In this document: positions 40,452-49,567 of the stretch, piece by piece | Layout: every line of letters begins with the position of its first letter | How positions within the stretch are numbered: the stretch's first letter is position 1 | From: Limnohabitans sp. 15K | GTDB taxonomy: Bacteria; Pseudomonadota; Gammaproteobacteria; Burkholderiales; Burkholderiaceae_C | Direction: 5' to 3' | DNA: 64,000 nucleotides | Assembly (NCBI RefSeq): GCF_002778285.1 | Contig: NZ_NESM01000001.1 | Location: forward strand, 204,529 to 268,528 | Program-made: the position numbers and the translations under genes | Notes under the pieces: generated by a model | The model's database searches: none | What the model saw: the letters and a program-made list of their open reading frames with translations, nothing else | Told to the model about the DNA's origin: nothing

Positions 40452-43400
40452 TCAGTCGTACACAATCCGCGCCTGGCCCTGATCGGCTTGCGCCATCCAG
40501 CTGGCCAGTGCCGCGTCGGTAGGGAAAAATTTGGCGGCCTCACCCAGCGCCAGCTCGGCGCGGGCGCTTAGGTCTTCGCTGCGGCGCTCCAGCACCAAAC
40601 GAACCGGCAAACCGCGGACCAAGTCGCCTTGCTCGGTCTGCTCGCGTTGCGCAGGAAACTCGCGCACCAAGCGGGCAATGTCGGGCGCACGACCATTCAC
40701 CGCCACGCGCAGGTATTTGCCATAACGGCAACGGGCAGCGCCCAAGTCCATGATCTGCTCCATTTTCAGTCGGAAACCGCCCGAGAAGCGATCGGCCTGC
40801 ATCTTGGCGGTGACGATGATCAGCTCGTCGTCTTTCAGCAAATGCTTGGCCGAGTTGATCAGCGCCTCGTCGGCGGTGGCTTCCATCACACCGGTTTTGT
40901 CATCCAGCTTGAAGATAGCCACTTTGCCGCGCTGGCCGTTGATGATGCGCAAATCGGTCACGATGCCCGCCAGCACCATGGACTCTCGGCTGTCGATCAG
41001 CTCGTCGATCTTGCGGCGGGCAAACTGGCGCACTTCGCGCTCGACCGCGTCAAACAAATGGCCGGACAAGAAGAAGCCCACGGCTGTTTTTTCAAGCAAC
41101 AGTCGTTCCTTGATGCCCCAGGGCATGACCTCGACCAGGTCAGGCTCTTGCGTGCTCGAGCCGTGCGAGTCGTCGCCCAGCATGTCAAACAAGCCGCCTT
41201 GGTTGGCATTGGCCGTGGTGGCGTTCGAGAACTCAAACGCCCGGTCGATGCTGGCCGACAAAGCGGCACGGTTCATGTGCAGCGAGTCAAAGGCTCCGGC
41301 CTTGATGAGCGCGTCCACCGTACGCTTGTTGATTTTGGTGCGGTCCACGCGCACTGCAAAATCAAACAAGCTCTTGAAAGGACCACCCTCGGTACGAGCC
41401 GCCACGATGGCGTCGATGGCCTGCTGACCTGTGCCTTTGATGGCACCCAGACCGTAGCGGATGATCTTGTCGGTCACCGGCTCAAAGCGGTGCGTGCCGC
41501 GGTTCACGTCCGGCGGGTCAAAGCGGATGCCAAACTTGAGCGCGTCTTCGTGCAAGACCTTGAGCTTGTCGGTGTCGTCCATCTCCACCGTCATGTTGGC
41601 GCAGAAGAACTCGGCGGTGTAATGCACCTTGAGCCAGCCCGTGTGGTAAGCCAGCAGCGAGTAAGCGGCAGCGTGCGACTTGTTGAAGCCGTAGCCTGCA
41701 AATTTTTCCATCAGGTCAAAGACTTCGTCGGCTTTGTCCTGCGGAATGTTGTGCGTGGCCAATGCGCCTGCGCGGAATTTCTCGCGGTGCTCGGCCATTT
41801 CTTCGGCCTTCTTCTTGCCCATGGCGCGGCGCAGCAAGTCGGCGCCACCAAGCGAGTAGCCACCCAGAATCTGGGCCGTCTGCATCACCTGCTCTTGGTA
41901 GACCATGATGCCGTAGGTCTCAGACAGCATCTGCGCCACTGCAGGGTGCGGGTACTCCACCTCTTCGCGCCCGTGCTTGCGCGCCACAAAGCTGGGAATC
42001 AGGTCCATGGGCCCCGGACGGTAGAGCGCGTTCAGCGCGATCAGGTCTTCCAAGCGGCTGGGGCGCGCGTCGCGCAGCATGCCCTGCATACCGCGGCTTT
42101 CAAACTGGAACACGGCCTCGGTCTTGCCGTCTGAAAACAATTTGTAGGTCTGTGCGTCGTCCAGCGCAATGTTTTCAAAAGCAAAGTTTTCCTGGCCCTT
42201 GTGACGCTTGATGATGAACTCGCGGGCGATTTCCAGAATGGTCAGTGTGGCCAAACCCAAGAAGTCGAACTTCACCAAGCCTGCGGCCTCGACGTCGTCT
42301 TTGTCATACTGGCTCACCGCCGATTCGCTGCCGGGCTGCTGGTACAGCGGGCAAAAGTCGGTCAGCTTGCCTGGTGCAATCAACACGCCCCCGGCGTGCA
42401 TGCCCACGTTGCGGGTCATGCCTTCAAGCTTTTGCGCCAGTTCGATCAAAGTCTTCACATCCTCTTCACGCTCGATGCGCTCGGCCAAGATCGGCTCCAT
42501 GGCAATCGCGTAATTGTTCTTGTCGCCCTCCTTGGGCGTGGCGGGTGGGTACTGCAGCGTGACCGACATGCCCGGCTTGTTGGGGATGAGCTTGCTGATG
42601 CCGTCACAAAAGGTGTAGCTCATGTCCAGCACACGGCCCACGTCACGAATCGCCGCACGCGCAGCCATGGTGCCAAAGGTCACGATCTGGCTGACGGCCT
42701 CGCGCCCGTATTTATCCTTCACATAGTCGATCACCCGGTCGCGGTTGCCCTGGCAAAAGTCAATGTCGAAGTCGGGCATGGACACCCGCTCGGGGTTCAA
42801 AAACCGCTCGAACAGCAAGTTGTATTGCAGCGGATCGAGGTCGGTGATCTTGAGCGCATAAGCCACCAAAGAGCCTGCGCCCGAACCCCGGCCCGGGCCG
42901 ACCGGGCAACCATTGGCCTTGGCCCACTGGATGAAGTCACCCACAATCAAGAAGTAACCCGGAAAACCCATCTTCAAGATGGTGTTCAGCTCAAACTCCA
43001 AGCGCTCGACATAACGCGCACGCTCTTCGTTCCGTTTGGCTTCGACCGGGTACAGGTGCACCAAACGGGCTTCGAGGCCCTCAAAGGAGACGTGGCGGAA
43101 ATAGTCTTCCACCGACATGACCAGACCGTTCACGGGTGGAATCGGGAAGTCTGGCAGTTGAGGTTTGCCCAACACCAAGGTGAGGTTGCAGCGTTTGGCA
43201 ATTTCGAGCGTGTTGGCGATGGCGCTGGGCACATCGGCAAACAGGGCGCACATTTGTGCAGCGGACTTGAAATACTGCTCGCGTGTGAAGCGGCGCACAC
43301 GGCGCTGGTTGGCCAGGATTTCGCCCTCCGAAATGCACACCCGCGCTTCGTGGGCTTCGTAATCGTCAGGGCCGTGAAACTGCACCGGGTGCGTGGCCAC

Positions 43401-43979
43401 CACCGGCAAACCCAAGCGTGCGGCCAGCGCCACAGCACCCGCCACTTGTGGCTCGTCTTCCGGGCGGCCTGCGCGTTGCAGCTCCAAATAAAAACGGTGC
43501 GGAAAGATCGAGCCCAACTGCAGCGCCACATCGGCCGCTTTGTCGGTGTCACCTTGCACAAGCGCTTGGCCCACCGGCCCGGCTTGCGCACCCGACAACA
43601 AAATCAGGCCTTCAGACAACTCTTGCAGCCAAGCCAGCTTGACCACGGCCACGCCTTTGAGCACGTTTTGGGTCCAAGCTCGGGCCAACAACTCGCAAAG
43701 ATGCAGGTAACCCCGGTGGTTTTGAACCAACAGCACCACGCGGCTGATGGCGCCCGCATCGCCGCCCAAACCTTCAAGGTTGATCTCGGCACCGATGATC
43801 GGCTTGACGCCTTTGCCCCGGCCTTCTTTGTAAAATTTGACGGTCCCGAACAGGTTGTTCAGGTCGGTGATGGCCAGCGCAGGCTGGGCGTCTTTGGCCG
43901 CGATCTTGACCACATCGTCGATGCGACAAGTGGAGTCAACAACAGAGAATTCGGAGTGAAGGCGCAGGTGAACAAACAT
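40452..43979 (-). CDS. dnaE: DNA polymerase III, alpha subunit
   Basis: Replicative C-family polymerase. About 1175 residues: N-terminal PHP domain (FVHLRLHSEFSVVD), palm with catalytic aspartates in MPDFDIDFCQGNRDRV (about 395-410), fingers with GPGRGSGAGSLVAYAL, a helix-hairpin-helix region and the OB fold (LAGIVTDLRIINGQRGKVAIF). ATG at 43979 fits the family start; the frame is open 11 codons further. A TACAAT box lies only nine bases upstream (see findings). Confidence 0.97.
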   Translation of the reverse strand: MFVHLRLHSEFSVVDSTCRIDDVVKIAAKDAQPALAITDLNNLFGTVKFYKEGRGKGVKPIIGAEINLEGLGGDAGAISRVVLLVQNHRGYLHLCELLARAWTQNVLKGVAVVKLAWLQELSEGLILLSGAQAGPVGQALVQGDTDKAADVALQLGSIFPHRFYLELQRAGRPEDEPQVAGAVALAARLGLPVVATHPVQFHGPDDYEAHEARVCISEGEILANQRRVRRFTREQYFKSAAQMCALFADVPSAIANTLEIAKRCNLTLVLGKPQLPDFPIPPVNGLVMSVEDYFRHVSFEGLEARLVHLYPVEAKRNEERARYVERLEFELNTILKMGFPGYFLIVGDFIQWAKANGCPVGPGRGSGAGSLVAYALKITDLDPLQYNLLFERFLNPERVSMPDFDIDFCQGNRDRVIDYVKDKYGREAVSQIVTFGTMAARAAIRDVGRVLDMSYTFCDGISKLIPNKPGMSVTLQYPPATPKEGDKNNYAIAMEPILAERIEREEDVKTLIELAQKLEGMTRNVGMHAGGVLIAPGKLTDFCPLYQQPGSESAVSQYDKDDVEAAGLVKFDFLGLATLTILEIAREFIIKRHKGQENFAFENIALDDAQTYKLFSDGKTEAVFQFESRGMQGMLRDARPSRLEDLIALNALYRPGPMDLIPSFVARKHGREEVEYPHPAVAQMLSETYGIMVYQEQVMQTAQILGGYSLGGADLLRRAMGKKKAEEMAEHREKFRAGALATHNIPQDKADEVFDLMEKFAGYGFNKSHAAAYSLLAYHTGWLKVHYTAEFFCANMTVEMDDTDKLKVLHEDALKFGIRFDPPDVNRGTHRFEPVTDKIIRYGLGAIKGTGQQAIDAIVAARTEGGPFKSLFDFAVRVDRTKINKRTVDALIKAGAFDSLHMNRAALSASIDRAFEFSNATTANANQGGLFDMLGDDSHGSSTQEPDLVEVMPWGIKERLLLEKTAVGFFLSGHLFDAVEREVRQFARRKIDELIDSRESMVLAGIVTDLRIINGQRGKVAIFKLDDKTGVMEATADEALINSAKHLLKDDELIIVTAKMQADRFSGGFRLKMEQIMDLGAARCRYGKYLRVAVNGRAPDIARLVREFPAQREQTEQGDLVRGLPVRLVLERRSEDLSARAELALGEAAKFFPTDAALASWMAQADQGQARIVYD

Positions 43980-43987
43980 AACCTGCC

Positions 43988-43993
43988 ATTGTA
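43988..43993 (-). promoter_or_regulatory. Putative -10 box of dnaE
   Basis: TACAAT (context TTCTACAATGG) on the minus strand ends eight bases before the dnaE ATG. If used, the transcript would have essentially no leader. -35 not convincing. Confidence 0.4.
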
Positions 43994-44025
43994 GAAGGTC
44001 ACCCTGCGGCAAAAGGTGTGCGTTT

Positions 44026-44721
44026 TCAGTCCCGCAAGACCTGCAGAACCTCAGAGCGGAATTCGCGTCCGTACAAAATCAAGACCACCAAGGCCGTGGC
44101 CAGCACCAGCGCCATGGGCGAGAAAAACCAGGCCATGGCGGCAAATGAAAAGTAATAAGCCCGCAGACCGTCGTTGAAGGTCTCGGCAGCAGCGCTCACC
44201 AAATTGCCCGCACGCTCGGCAAAGTGCTGTCGGTCATACCGTTTGGCATCAAAGTCTTCAGGAGAAGGCATGGCCCCGATGACCAGCGCCACAAAGGTGT
44301 ACTGCCGCATGGACCAAGAGAAGCGGAAAAAGGCGTACACAAAAATGCCGACCATCACCAGGATCTTGAGTTCAAAGATCGGCAAAGGCGTGGGCTGGGC
44401 AAACGGGATTTCACGCACCAACTCTGCAGCTTTGTCGGTGGTGCCCAACAGCGCAAACAGTCCACCAATGATGATGATGCTGGTCGACGAGAAAAAGGCC
44501 GGGGTTTGCGACAAATTCTGGGTGATCACACCGTCCAGCACACGCGGGTCACGCTGGGTGGCTTGCATCATCCACAGTTGGCGGTAACGGTTGGTGTTAG
44601 CGATCAGGCTTTGGTCACGCAGACCGCGCACTTTGGCGAGCCAGGCGTAGCCGACCCACAAAGCAAAAAAAGTGATCAGCGCCAGCCAATCGGCCCACGG
44701 CAGCATGGTGATGATTTTCAT
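44026..44721 (-). CDS. DUF599-family membrane protein
   Basis: Conserved membrane protein of unknown function, 231 residues. Four hydrophobic segments: about 9-28, 80-98, 120-142 and 195-222. Between them are the family-typical RQLWMMQATQRDPRVLDGVITQNL and the region RYDRQHFAERAGNLVSAAAETFNDGLRAYYFS. No catalytic motif recognised. ATG at 44721; upstream lie three REP-like palindromes. It ends 46 bases before dnaE but is probably independent of it. Confidence 0.8.
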   Translation of the reverse strand: MKIITMLPWADWLALITFFALWVGYAWLAKVRGLRDQSLIANTNRYRQLWMMQATQRDPRVLDGVITQNLSQTPAFFSSTSIIIIGGLFALLGTTDKAAELVREIPFAQPTPLPIFELKILVMVGIFVYAFFRFSWSMRQYTFVALVIGAMPSPEDFDAKRYDRQHFAERAGNLVSAAAETFNDGLRAYYFSFAAMAWFFSPMALVLATALVVLILYGREFRSEVLQVLRD

Positions 44722-44763
44722 ACTGCCATGCTAACCGAGAGGAACACCACTCCGACAGACGCA

Positions 44764-44881
44764 CCTTTGGCCGCAAGGGCCGCCTCCCACAAGATCGGTT
44801 GACCCTGTGGGAGCGAGCCCCTGCTCGCGAATGAACGGTCATGGACCACAAACATTCGGCCGCAGGGGCAGCCTCCCACAA
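44764..44881. repeat. Cluster of three REP-like palindromic repeats
   Basis: Three copies of an element opening TGTGGGAG followed by a GC-rich hairpin. Copy A (44764-44792, minus) and copy C (44853-44881, minus) share TTGTGGGAGGC and GCGGCC; copy B (44805-44832, plus) reads TGTGGGAGCGAGCCCC then TGCTCGCGAA, with stem GCGAGC/GCTCGC. Alternating orientation is typical of REP clusters and REPINs mobilised by RAYT transposases. They fill the 168-base gap between the DUF599 and WrbA-like genes. Confidence 0.8.
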
Positions 44882-44889
44882 TGGGCTAA

Positions 44890-45423
44890 TCAGCCGCGCA
44901 ATTTGGCCGCAATAGCCGCAATGCGCTCGCCATAAGCTTTGGCGGTATCCAAGTCACCTTGGGGGATGTCTTCTGCAGGGCTGGTCGTTCCCACTTGGGC
45001 CATCACGCCGGAGTTGGAGCCGATGCGGTTGATCGTGCCGTCGTTCATGGCGGGCTGGCCCACCCAAATCATGCCCTGCTGCTGAGACAAGGTGATGAAG
45101 TACTGGATAGTGGACAGCTTGTCACCGCTGGGGCTGGCCGAGATGGTGAAGCCGCCTGCGACTTTGTCTTTCCAGGCGCTGGTGAACCAACGCTTGGAAG
45201 TGGCGTCGGCAAACTTCTTGAACTGCCATGAGGCCATGCCCATGTAGGTGGGCGAGCCGAAGATGATGGCGTCGGCGGCATCCAATGCGGTCCAGTCGGC
45301 GTCGGTGATGTTGCCGTCGGCGTCGATGGCGATCACTTGTGCGTTGGCGCCTTGGGCCACAAACTGGGCGACGCGCTGGGTATGGCCGTAGCCGGAATGG
45401 TAGACAACAACTGTTTTAGCCAT
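44890..45423 (-). CDS. Flavodoxin-family NAD(P)H:quinone oxidoreductase (WrbA-like)
   Basis: FMN-binding flavodoxin-fold protein of about 177 residues. The FMN phosphate loop is VVVYHSGYGHTQRVAQ near the N-terminus; the second loop IIFGSPTYMGMAS and a third, near ASPSGDKLST, bind the isoalloxazine. WrbA proteins reduce quinones by two electrons under oxidative stress; this one is slightly shorter than WrbA. ATG at 45423 has AAGGAG seven bases upstream. Sits downstream of a pirin gene, 56 bases apart, likely the same transcript. Confidence 0.88.
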   Translation of the reverse strand: MAKTVVVYHSGYGHTQRVAQFVAQGANAQVIAIDADGNITDADWTALDAADAIIFGSPTYMGMASWQFKKFADATSKRWFTSAWKDKVAGGFTISASPSGDKLSTIQYFITLSQQQGMIWVGQPAMNDGTINRIGSNSGVMAQVGTTSPAEDIPQGDLDTAKAYGERIAAIAAKLRG

Positions 45424-45479
45424 GAGAAAACTCCTTGGGTTTAAAAAAGGGAGAGGGAAAAAGGGAAAGAAAAAAGGGG

Positions 45480-46193
45480 TCAAGCCGCCAGATCGAACAC
45501 CAGCACTTCAGCGTCTTGGCCTTGGCTCAAAGCCAAAGACGATTCGGCTTGCAGCATGGCGGCATCACCCGCCTGCAAAGTTTGGCCGTTGACCTGCAGG
45601 CTGCCGCGCACCAAAAACACATAAGCCTTGCGAGCTGAGTTGAGTGGCAGTTGGGCAGTCTCAGCGCCATTAAAAAGACCTGCAAACATGCGGGCATCGG
45701 CATGGATCTGCACCGCGTATTCGGCGGCTTGGGCGTCTGCTGCAGGGACAGCCACCAAAGCGAGTTGGCCGCGTTTGGCGCTTTCAGGCACGGTTTTTTG
45801 CTCATAGCCAGGGGCGATGCCCTTCACATTGGGCTCGATCCAAATTTGCAAAAAGTGGGTCTGCTCACCTTTGGCGTGGTTGAACTCGCTGTGTTGAACG
45901 CCACTGCCTGCGCTCATGCGCTGTATGTCGCCGGGCGGAATGCCTTTGACGTTGCCCATGCTGTCTTGGTGGGCCAAGTTGCCCGACAACACGTAGCTGA
46001 TGATTTCCATGTCGCGGTGGCCATGTGTACCAAAGCCTGTGCCGGGGTCAATGCGGTCTTCGTTGATGACACGCAGGTTGCCAAAGCCCATGTGGGCCGG
46101 GTCAAAGTAGTTGGCAAAAGAAAAGCTGTGAAACGACTTGAGCCAGCCATGGTCGGCGTAGCCGCGTTCGTTCGATTTGCGCAGGGTCAACAT
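45480..46193 (-). CDS. Pirin family protein (YhhW-like quercetin dioxygenase type)
   Basis: Bicupin metalloprotein of 237 residues. Metal ligands of the N-terminal cupin are present: two His in GTHGHRDME (about 56-63) and His/Glu in GVQHSEFNH (about 99-106). YhhW-type pirins have quercetinase activity in vitro; the physiological role is unclear. The C-terminal cupin is divergent and metal-free. ATG at 46193 has AGGAG six bases upstream. Divergent from a LysR regulator with a palindromic box between, which suggests regulation by it. Confidence 0.9.
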   Translation of the reverse strand: MLTLRKSNERGYADHGWLKSFHSFSFANYFDPAHMGFGNLRVINEDRIDPGTGFGTHGHRDMEIISYVLSGNLAHQDSMGNVKGIPPGDIQRMSAGSGVQHSEFNHAKGEQTHFLQIWIEPNVKGIAPGYEQKTVPESAKRGQLALVAVPAADAQAAEYAVQIHADARMFAGLFNGAETAQLPLNSARKAYVFLVRGSLQVNGQTLQAGDAAMLQAESSLALSQGQDAEVLVFDLAA

Positions 46194-46268
46194 AGGGAAC
46201 TCCTCTAAATAGTGCTCAACTTTAAGGAAAGAACACCCCGCTGCGGTGCAATGGTTTTGCCGTCACCA

Positions 46269-46283
46269 TTCAAATTATTTGAA
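46269..46283. promoter_or_regulatory. LysR-type palindromic box
   Basis: Perfect inverted repeat TTCAAAT-T-ATTTGAA (46269-46283) containing the T-N11-A core TCAAATTATTTGA of LysR-family sites. It lies 16 bases before the lysR-type gene and 75 before the divergent pirin gene, a typical autoregulatory and activating position. A TAAAAT at 46285-46290 may be the regulator's -10. Confidence 0.6.
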
Positions 46284-46299
46284 ATAAAATAGGCAGACC

Positions 46300-47232
46300 A
46301 TGCAAAGTCCTAAAGATTGGCTCACCCCAGACGCTCTGTTCATGCTGCAATCCATTGCCGAGCAAGGCAGTTTTGCGGCTGCCGCTCGTCAGTTGGGTCT
46401 CGTGCCCAGTGCCTTGACCTACCGGGTGCGACAGCTCGAAGACGCACTGGATGTGCTGCTGTTTGACCGCAGTGCGCGCCAAGCCCGCCCCACCGCAGCC
46501 GGTCAAGAGTTGTTGCGCGAAGCGGGACGCTTGCTGCAAGACATCGACGCCGTAGCAAACCGGGTCAAACGCGTGGCCACCGGCTGGGAGGCCGTGCTCA
46601 CGGTGGCGGTGGACAGCATCATGGCCCGTGACGTGGTGATGGATTTGTGCGAAGCCTTTTTGGCGCTGAACAGCCCCACCCGCTTGCGCATTCGCCATGA
46701 GGCTTTGTCGGGCACCATGGCCGCACTGACCTCTGGGCAAGCCGACTTGGCTGTGGGGGTTGCTCTGGGCCAACACATGGCCGCGGACATCCAGCATGTC
46801 GCGCTGGGCGATGTGCCATTTGTTTTTGCTGTGGCCCCCCAACACCCTTTGGCCCAAGCGCCCGAACCTTTGAGCAATGCCCTGCTGATGCAACACCGGG
46901 TGGTGGCTGTGGCCGATTCGGTCCAACGCGGCAGCGGTCTCACCGTGGGCCTGCAAGGCGGACAAGACGTTTTCACGGTGCCCGACATGCCCAGCAAATT
47001 GCAGGCGCAACTGCGAGGTCTGGGCGCTGGTTTTTTGCCCCTTAGCTTGGCGCAGCCCTTTGTTGCGAAGGGGCAGTTGGTCATCAAAACCACCGAACAA
47101 ACGCGCCTGAACAGTGTGCATGCGGCTTGGCGAGACAGCCGCCTGAGCCCTGCGGGCCACGCCCTGCTGTGGTGGACGGCGCAGCTCAACCAAGCAACAA
47201 CCAGAGAGGCATTGCTGGGCTTGAAGTCCTGA
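46300..47232 (+). CDS. LysR-family transcriptional regulator
   Basis: 310 residues. N-terminal winged helix (about 8-70): LQSIAEQGSFAAAARQLGLVPSALTYRVRQLEDAL with FDRSARQARPTAAG; C-terminal periplasmic-binding-like effector domain. Divergent from pirin and wrbA-like genes, so the probable targets are those two; the related YafC/pirin-adjacent regulators commonly control neighbouring detoxification genes. Effector unknown, though a quinone or phenolic would suit the neighbours. AGG six bases before ATG. Confidence 0.92.
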   Translation: MQSPKDWLTPDALFMLQSIAEQGSFAAAARQLGLVPSALTYRVRQLEDALDVLLFDRSARQARPTAAGQELLREAGRLLQDIDAVANRVKRVATGWEAVLTVAVDSIMARDVVMDLCEAFLALNSPTRLRIRHEALSGTMAALTSGQADLAVGVALGQHMAADIQHVALGDVPFVFAVAPQHPLAQAPEPLSNALLMQHRVVAVADSVQRGSGLTVGLQGGQDVFTVPDMPSKLQAQLRGLGAGFLPLSLAQPFVAKGQLVIKTTEQTRLNSVHAAWRDSRLSPAGHALLWWTAQLNQATTREALLGLKS

Positions 47233-47300
47233 AACCAAGCGGCATCGGGACAAACCCACCCAAGCGACATTCGTGCGCATTTCTGGGCTAAAGTGGCAGC

Positions 47301-48347
47301 ATGACCACACAACACATCGCCATCATTGGTGTCGGCATGGCCGGCGTGACTTGCGCACGCACTTTGCGCCAAGCCGGACACAACGTCACTTTGTTCGAAA
47401 AAAGCCGTGGCCTCGGCGGACGCATGTCCACCCGGTCCAGCGCTTTCGGCAGCTTTGACCACGGAGCCCAGTACTTCACCGTGCGCGATCCGCGATTTGA
47501 GCTGGCCATTGGCACTGCACCCGGCGTTTGCAAACCCTGGAGCGCCAACGCAGTGCGTGTGCTCGACCCCAATGGGCGGGTCATCGAAGCGGGTCTGCCT
47601 GGCGGCGAACGCCACTGGGTCGCTGCCCCAGGCATGAATGCCTTGGTCAAAGCATGGGCAGCACCCTTGGTTGAAGACGGCAATGTGCAGCTGCAAACCC
47701 GTGTGACGCAGATCATGGTCGACCCCCTGAAGAAAGGCGGTTGGCAGTTGCAAACCGAAACCGAAGATGGTGGTCAACACATTTACGCGGGTTTTGACAA
47801 AGTCATCTTGGCCATTCCACCAGAGCAAGCCAGCGCATTGCTCAAAGCCTCGGGGCAAAGTGATTTGGCTGAACCGTTGGCCCATGTGACGGTTGACCCT
47901 TGCTGGACACTCATGCTGGCTTACCCCCAAGCCGTGCAGCCTGGCCTGATCACCATCGGCCCCCAATGGAACGCGGCCCGCAGCACGCACCACCGCATCG
48001 CATGGATGGCGCGCGAGTCGTCCAAGCCCGGGCGCGAGCGCATCGAGCGCTGGACGGTGCAGGCCAGCGCCCCCTGGTCTGCCGAGCATGTCAACGACAC
48101 GCCCGAACGCGTCAAAGGAAAATTGGTCAAGGCTTTTGCCGAAATCACCGGCATTCGCGTGACCCCTGACCACGCCGAGGTGCACCGCTGGCTGTACGCC
48201 AAAACCGCCAAGCCCTTAGGCCAAAGCTTCTTATGGTCCAAAGACCAGGGGATTGGCCTTTGCGGTGACTGGTGCCTGGGCCACCGGGTGGAAGATGCTT
48301 TTGTCTCTGGCCTAGAACTGGCCTTGGCGGTGCTGAAGAAACGCTGA
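47301..48347 (+). CDS. Renalase-like FAD-dependent oxidoreductase
   Basis: Flavoprotein of 348 residues. The N-terminal dinucleotide site is IAIIGVGMAGVTCARTL with FEKSRGLGGRMSTR; a C-terminal FAD motif GIGLCGDWCLGHRVEDAFVSG closes it. Bacterial renalases oxidise 2- or 6-dihydro isomers of NAD(P)H back to NAD(P), a metabolite-repair role; whether this protein does so is inferred from family only. It starts 68 bases after the LysR gene and is followed six bases later by gluQ. Confidence 0.85.
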   Translation: MTTQHIAIIGVGMAGVTCARTLRQAGHNVTLFEKSRGLGGRMSTRSSAFGSFDHGAQYFTVRDPRFELAIGTAPGVCKPWSANAVRVLDPNGRVIEAGLPGGERHWVAAPGMNALVKAWAAPLVEDGNVQLQTRVTQIMVDPLKKGGWQLQTETEDGGQHIYAGFDKVILAIPPEQASALLKASGQSDLAEPLAHVTVDPCWTLMLAYPQAVQPGLITIGPQWNAARSTHHRIAWMARESSKPGRERIERWTVQASAPWSAEHVNDTPERVKGKLVKAFAEITGIRVTPDHAEVHRWLYAKTAKPLGQSFLWSKDQGIGLCGDWCLGHRVEDAFVSGLELALAVLKKR

Positions 48348-48353
48348 TCGTCC

Positions 48354-49292
48354 ATGGCATTGCCCTACACAGGCCGGTTCGCGCCCTCGCCAACCGGCCT
48401 TTTGCATGCGGGCTCGCTGGTTGCGGCCCTGGCCAGCTGGCTGGATGCCCGCGCCCACGGCGGCCAATGGCTCGTGCGCATTGAAGATGTGGACACACCT
48501 CGCTGCATGCCAGGTGCCGCCCATGCCATCTTGCAGCAGTTGGGGACTTGCGGCATGGTCTCCGACAGCCCGGTCCTTTGGCAAAACCAGCGATCACACG
48601 CTTACCAAACCGGCCTGGATATGCTGGTTAGAAAAGGTTGGGCCTACCCCTGCGGCTGTTCTCGCAAAGACATTGAAACGGCCTTCGAAACAACGCAGGC
48701 GCAGTCTTTGGCGCGGCACCAGGCTGCGGTTTACCCCGGCACTTGCCGGAACGGACTGAACGGCAAACCCGCTCGGGCATGGCGTCTGAATGTGCAGGCC
48801 GTGCAAACGGCGCTGGGGCTTCCCGCCCTCACCCACTGGCCAGACCGGCGCTTGGGGCCACAACAACAGAACGTGAGCGAAGCGGTTGGCGACTTCGTAT
48901 TGCGCAGAGCCGACGGTCTGTGGGCCTATCAATTGGCAGTGGTGGTGGACGACGCCGTGCAAAGCATCACCCATGTGGTGCGCGGCGAAGACCTGGCCGA
49001 CAACACGGTCAGGCAAATCGTGCTGCAACGAGCCTTGGACCTGCCCACACCCCAATACCTGCACACACCTTTGGTGCTGGGTGACAACGGCGAAAAACTC
49101 AGCAAACAAAACGGGGCCATGGCGCTGGATTTGCAGCATCCCCTGCAAGCATTGAACGCAGCGGCACAAACACTGGGTTTGCCTGCGATGCCCGAACAAA
49201 CGCCGATCGAGCAGGCTTTGGTCCATTGGACGCCTCTTTACGGCAAGACTTTGGGGTCAGCCGTTTCGGTCAAGATGGCGCCCAAAGCGTAA
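48354..49292 (+). CDS. gluQ: Glutamyl-queuosine tRNA(Asp) synthetase
   Basis: Truncated glutamyl-tRNA synthetase paralogue that attaches glutamate to queuosine-34 of tRNA-Asp without a tRNA-binding domain. 312 residues. The HIGH-type motif is [13 protein letters not shown] at the N-terminus; the zinc site uses CGCSR and the later TCRNG; the KMSKS counterpart is KLSKQNGA near residue 247. It overlaps the start of the vapBC operator at its stop codon. Not linked to dksA here, unlike in enterics. Confidence 0.94.
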   Translation: MALPYTGRFAPSPTGLLHAGSLVAALASWLDARAHGGQWLVRIEDVDTPRCMPGAAHAILQQLGTCGMVSDSPVLWQNQRSHAYQTGLDMLVRKGWAYPCGCSRKDIETAFETTQAQSLARHQAAVYPGTCRNGLNGKPARAWRLNVQAVQTALGLPALTHWPDRRLGPQQQNVSEAVGDFVLRRADGLWAYQLAVVVDDAVQSITHVVRGEDLADNTVRQIVLQRALDLPTPQYLHTPLVLGDNGEKLSKQNGAMALDLQHPLQALNAAAQTLGLPAMPEQTPIEQALVHWTPLYGKTLGSAVSVKMAPKA

Positions 49293-49315
49293 TTCACACA
49301 TAATACGTGTGAATT
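49291..49315 (+). promoter_or_regulatory. Palindromic operator/promoter of the toxin-antitoxin pair
   Basis: Perfect 9-bp inverted repeat AATTCACAC (49291-49299) and GTGTGAATT (49307-49315) around ATAATAC, an A/T-rich centre that can serve as -10. It lies 25 bases before the antitoxin ATG. RHH antitoxins normally bind such palindromes to autorepress. Confidence 0.65.
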
Positions 49316-49339
49316 GAATGTCTTGAGGGAGGTCAAATC

Positions 49340-49567
49340 ATGAACATCACCTTGTCGGTAGACGAGCGAATCGCAGAATCAGCGCGCGAAGCGGCCCGCA
49401 AAATGGGCAAAAGCCTCAATCAGGCCGTGCGCGACTACCTGGAACAGTTGGCAGGACAGGAGCGTCAAGCCGTTGAATGGCAAGCGTGGGAGCAACGCTG
49501 CTTGAACGGTGGGGGTCGACTGAACGGCTGGAAATTTGACCGGGATGCCCTGCATGATCGCGGCTGA
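49340..49567 (+). CDS. Ribbon-helix-helix antitoxin (VapB-like)
   Basis: 75 residues. The N-terminus MNITLSVDERIAESAREAAR followed by KMGKSLNQAVRDYLEQLAG is a ribbon-helix-helix DNA-binding domain (strand, then two helices). The C-terminal half, rich in Trp and charged residues, would wrap the toxin. GGAGG lies seven bases before ATG. It overlaps the PIN-domain gene by 14 bases. A palindromic operator lies immediately upstream. Confidence 0.85.
   Translation: MNITLSVDERIAESAREAARKMGKSLNQAVRDYLEQLAGQERQAVEWQAWEQRCLNGGGRLNGWKFDRDALHDRG

Noticed and set aside
40629..43994. Two long plus-strand frames (about 500 and 600 codons) opposite dnaE
   Set aside because: Shadows of dnaE caused by GC-rich third positions.
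46503..48185. A 560-codon minus-strand frame spanning the LysR and renalase-like genes
   Set aside because: Crosses two well-supported plus-strand genes and shows no domain.
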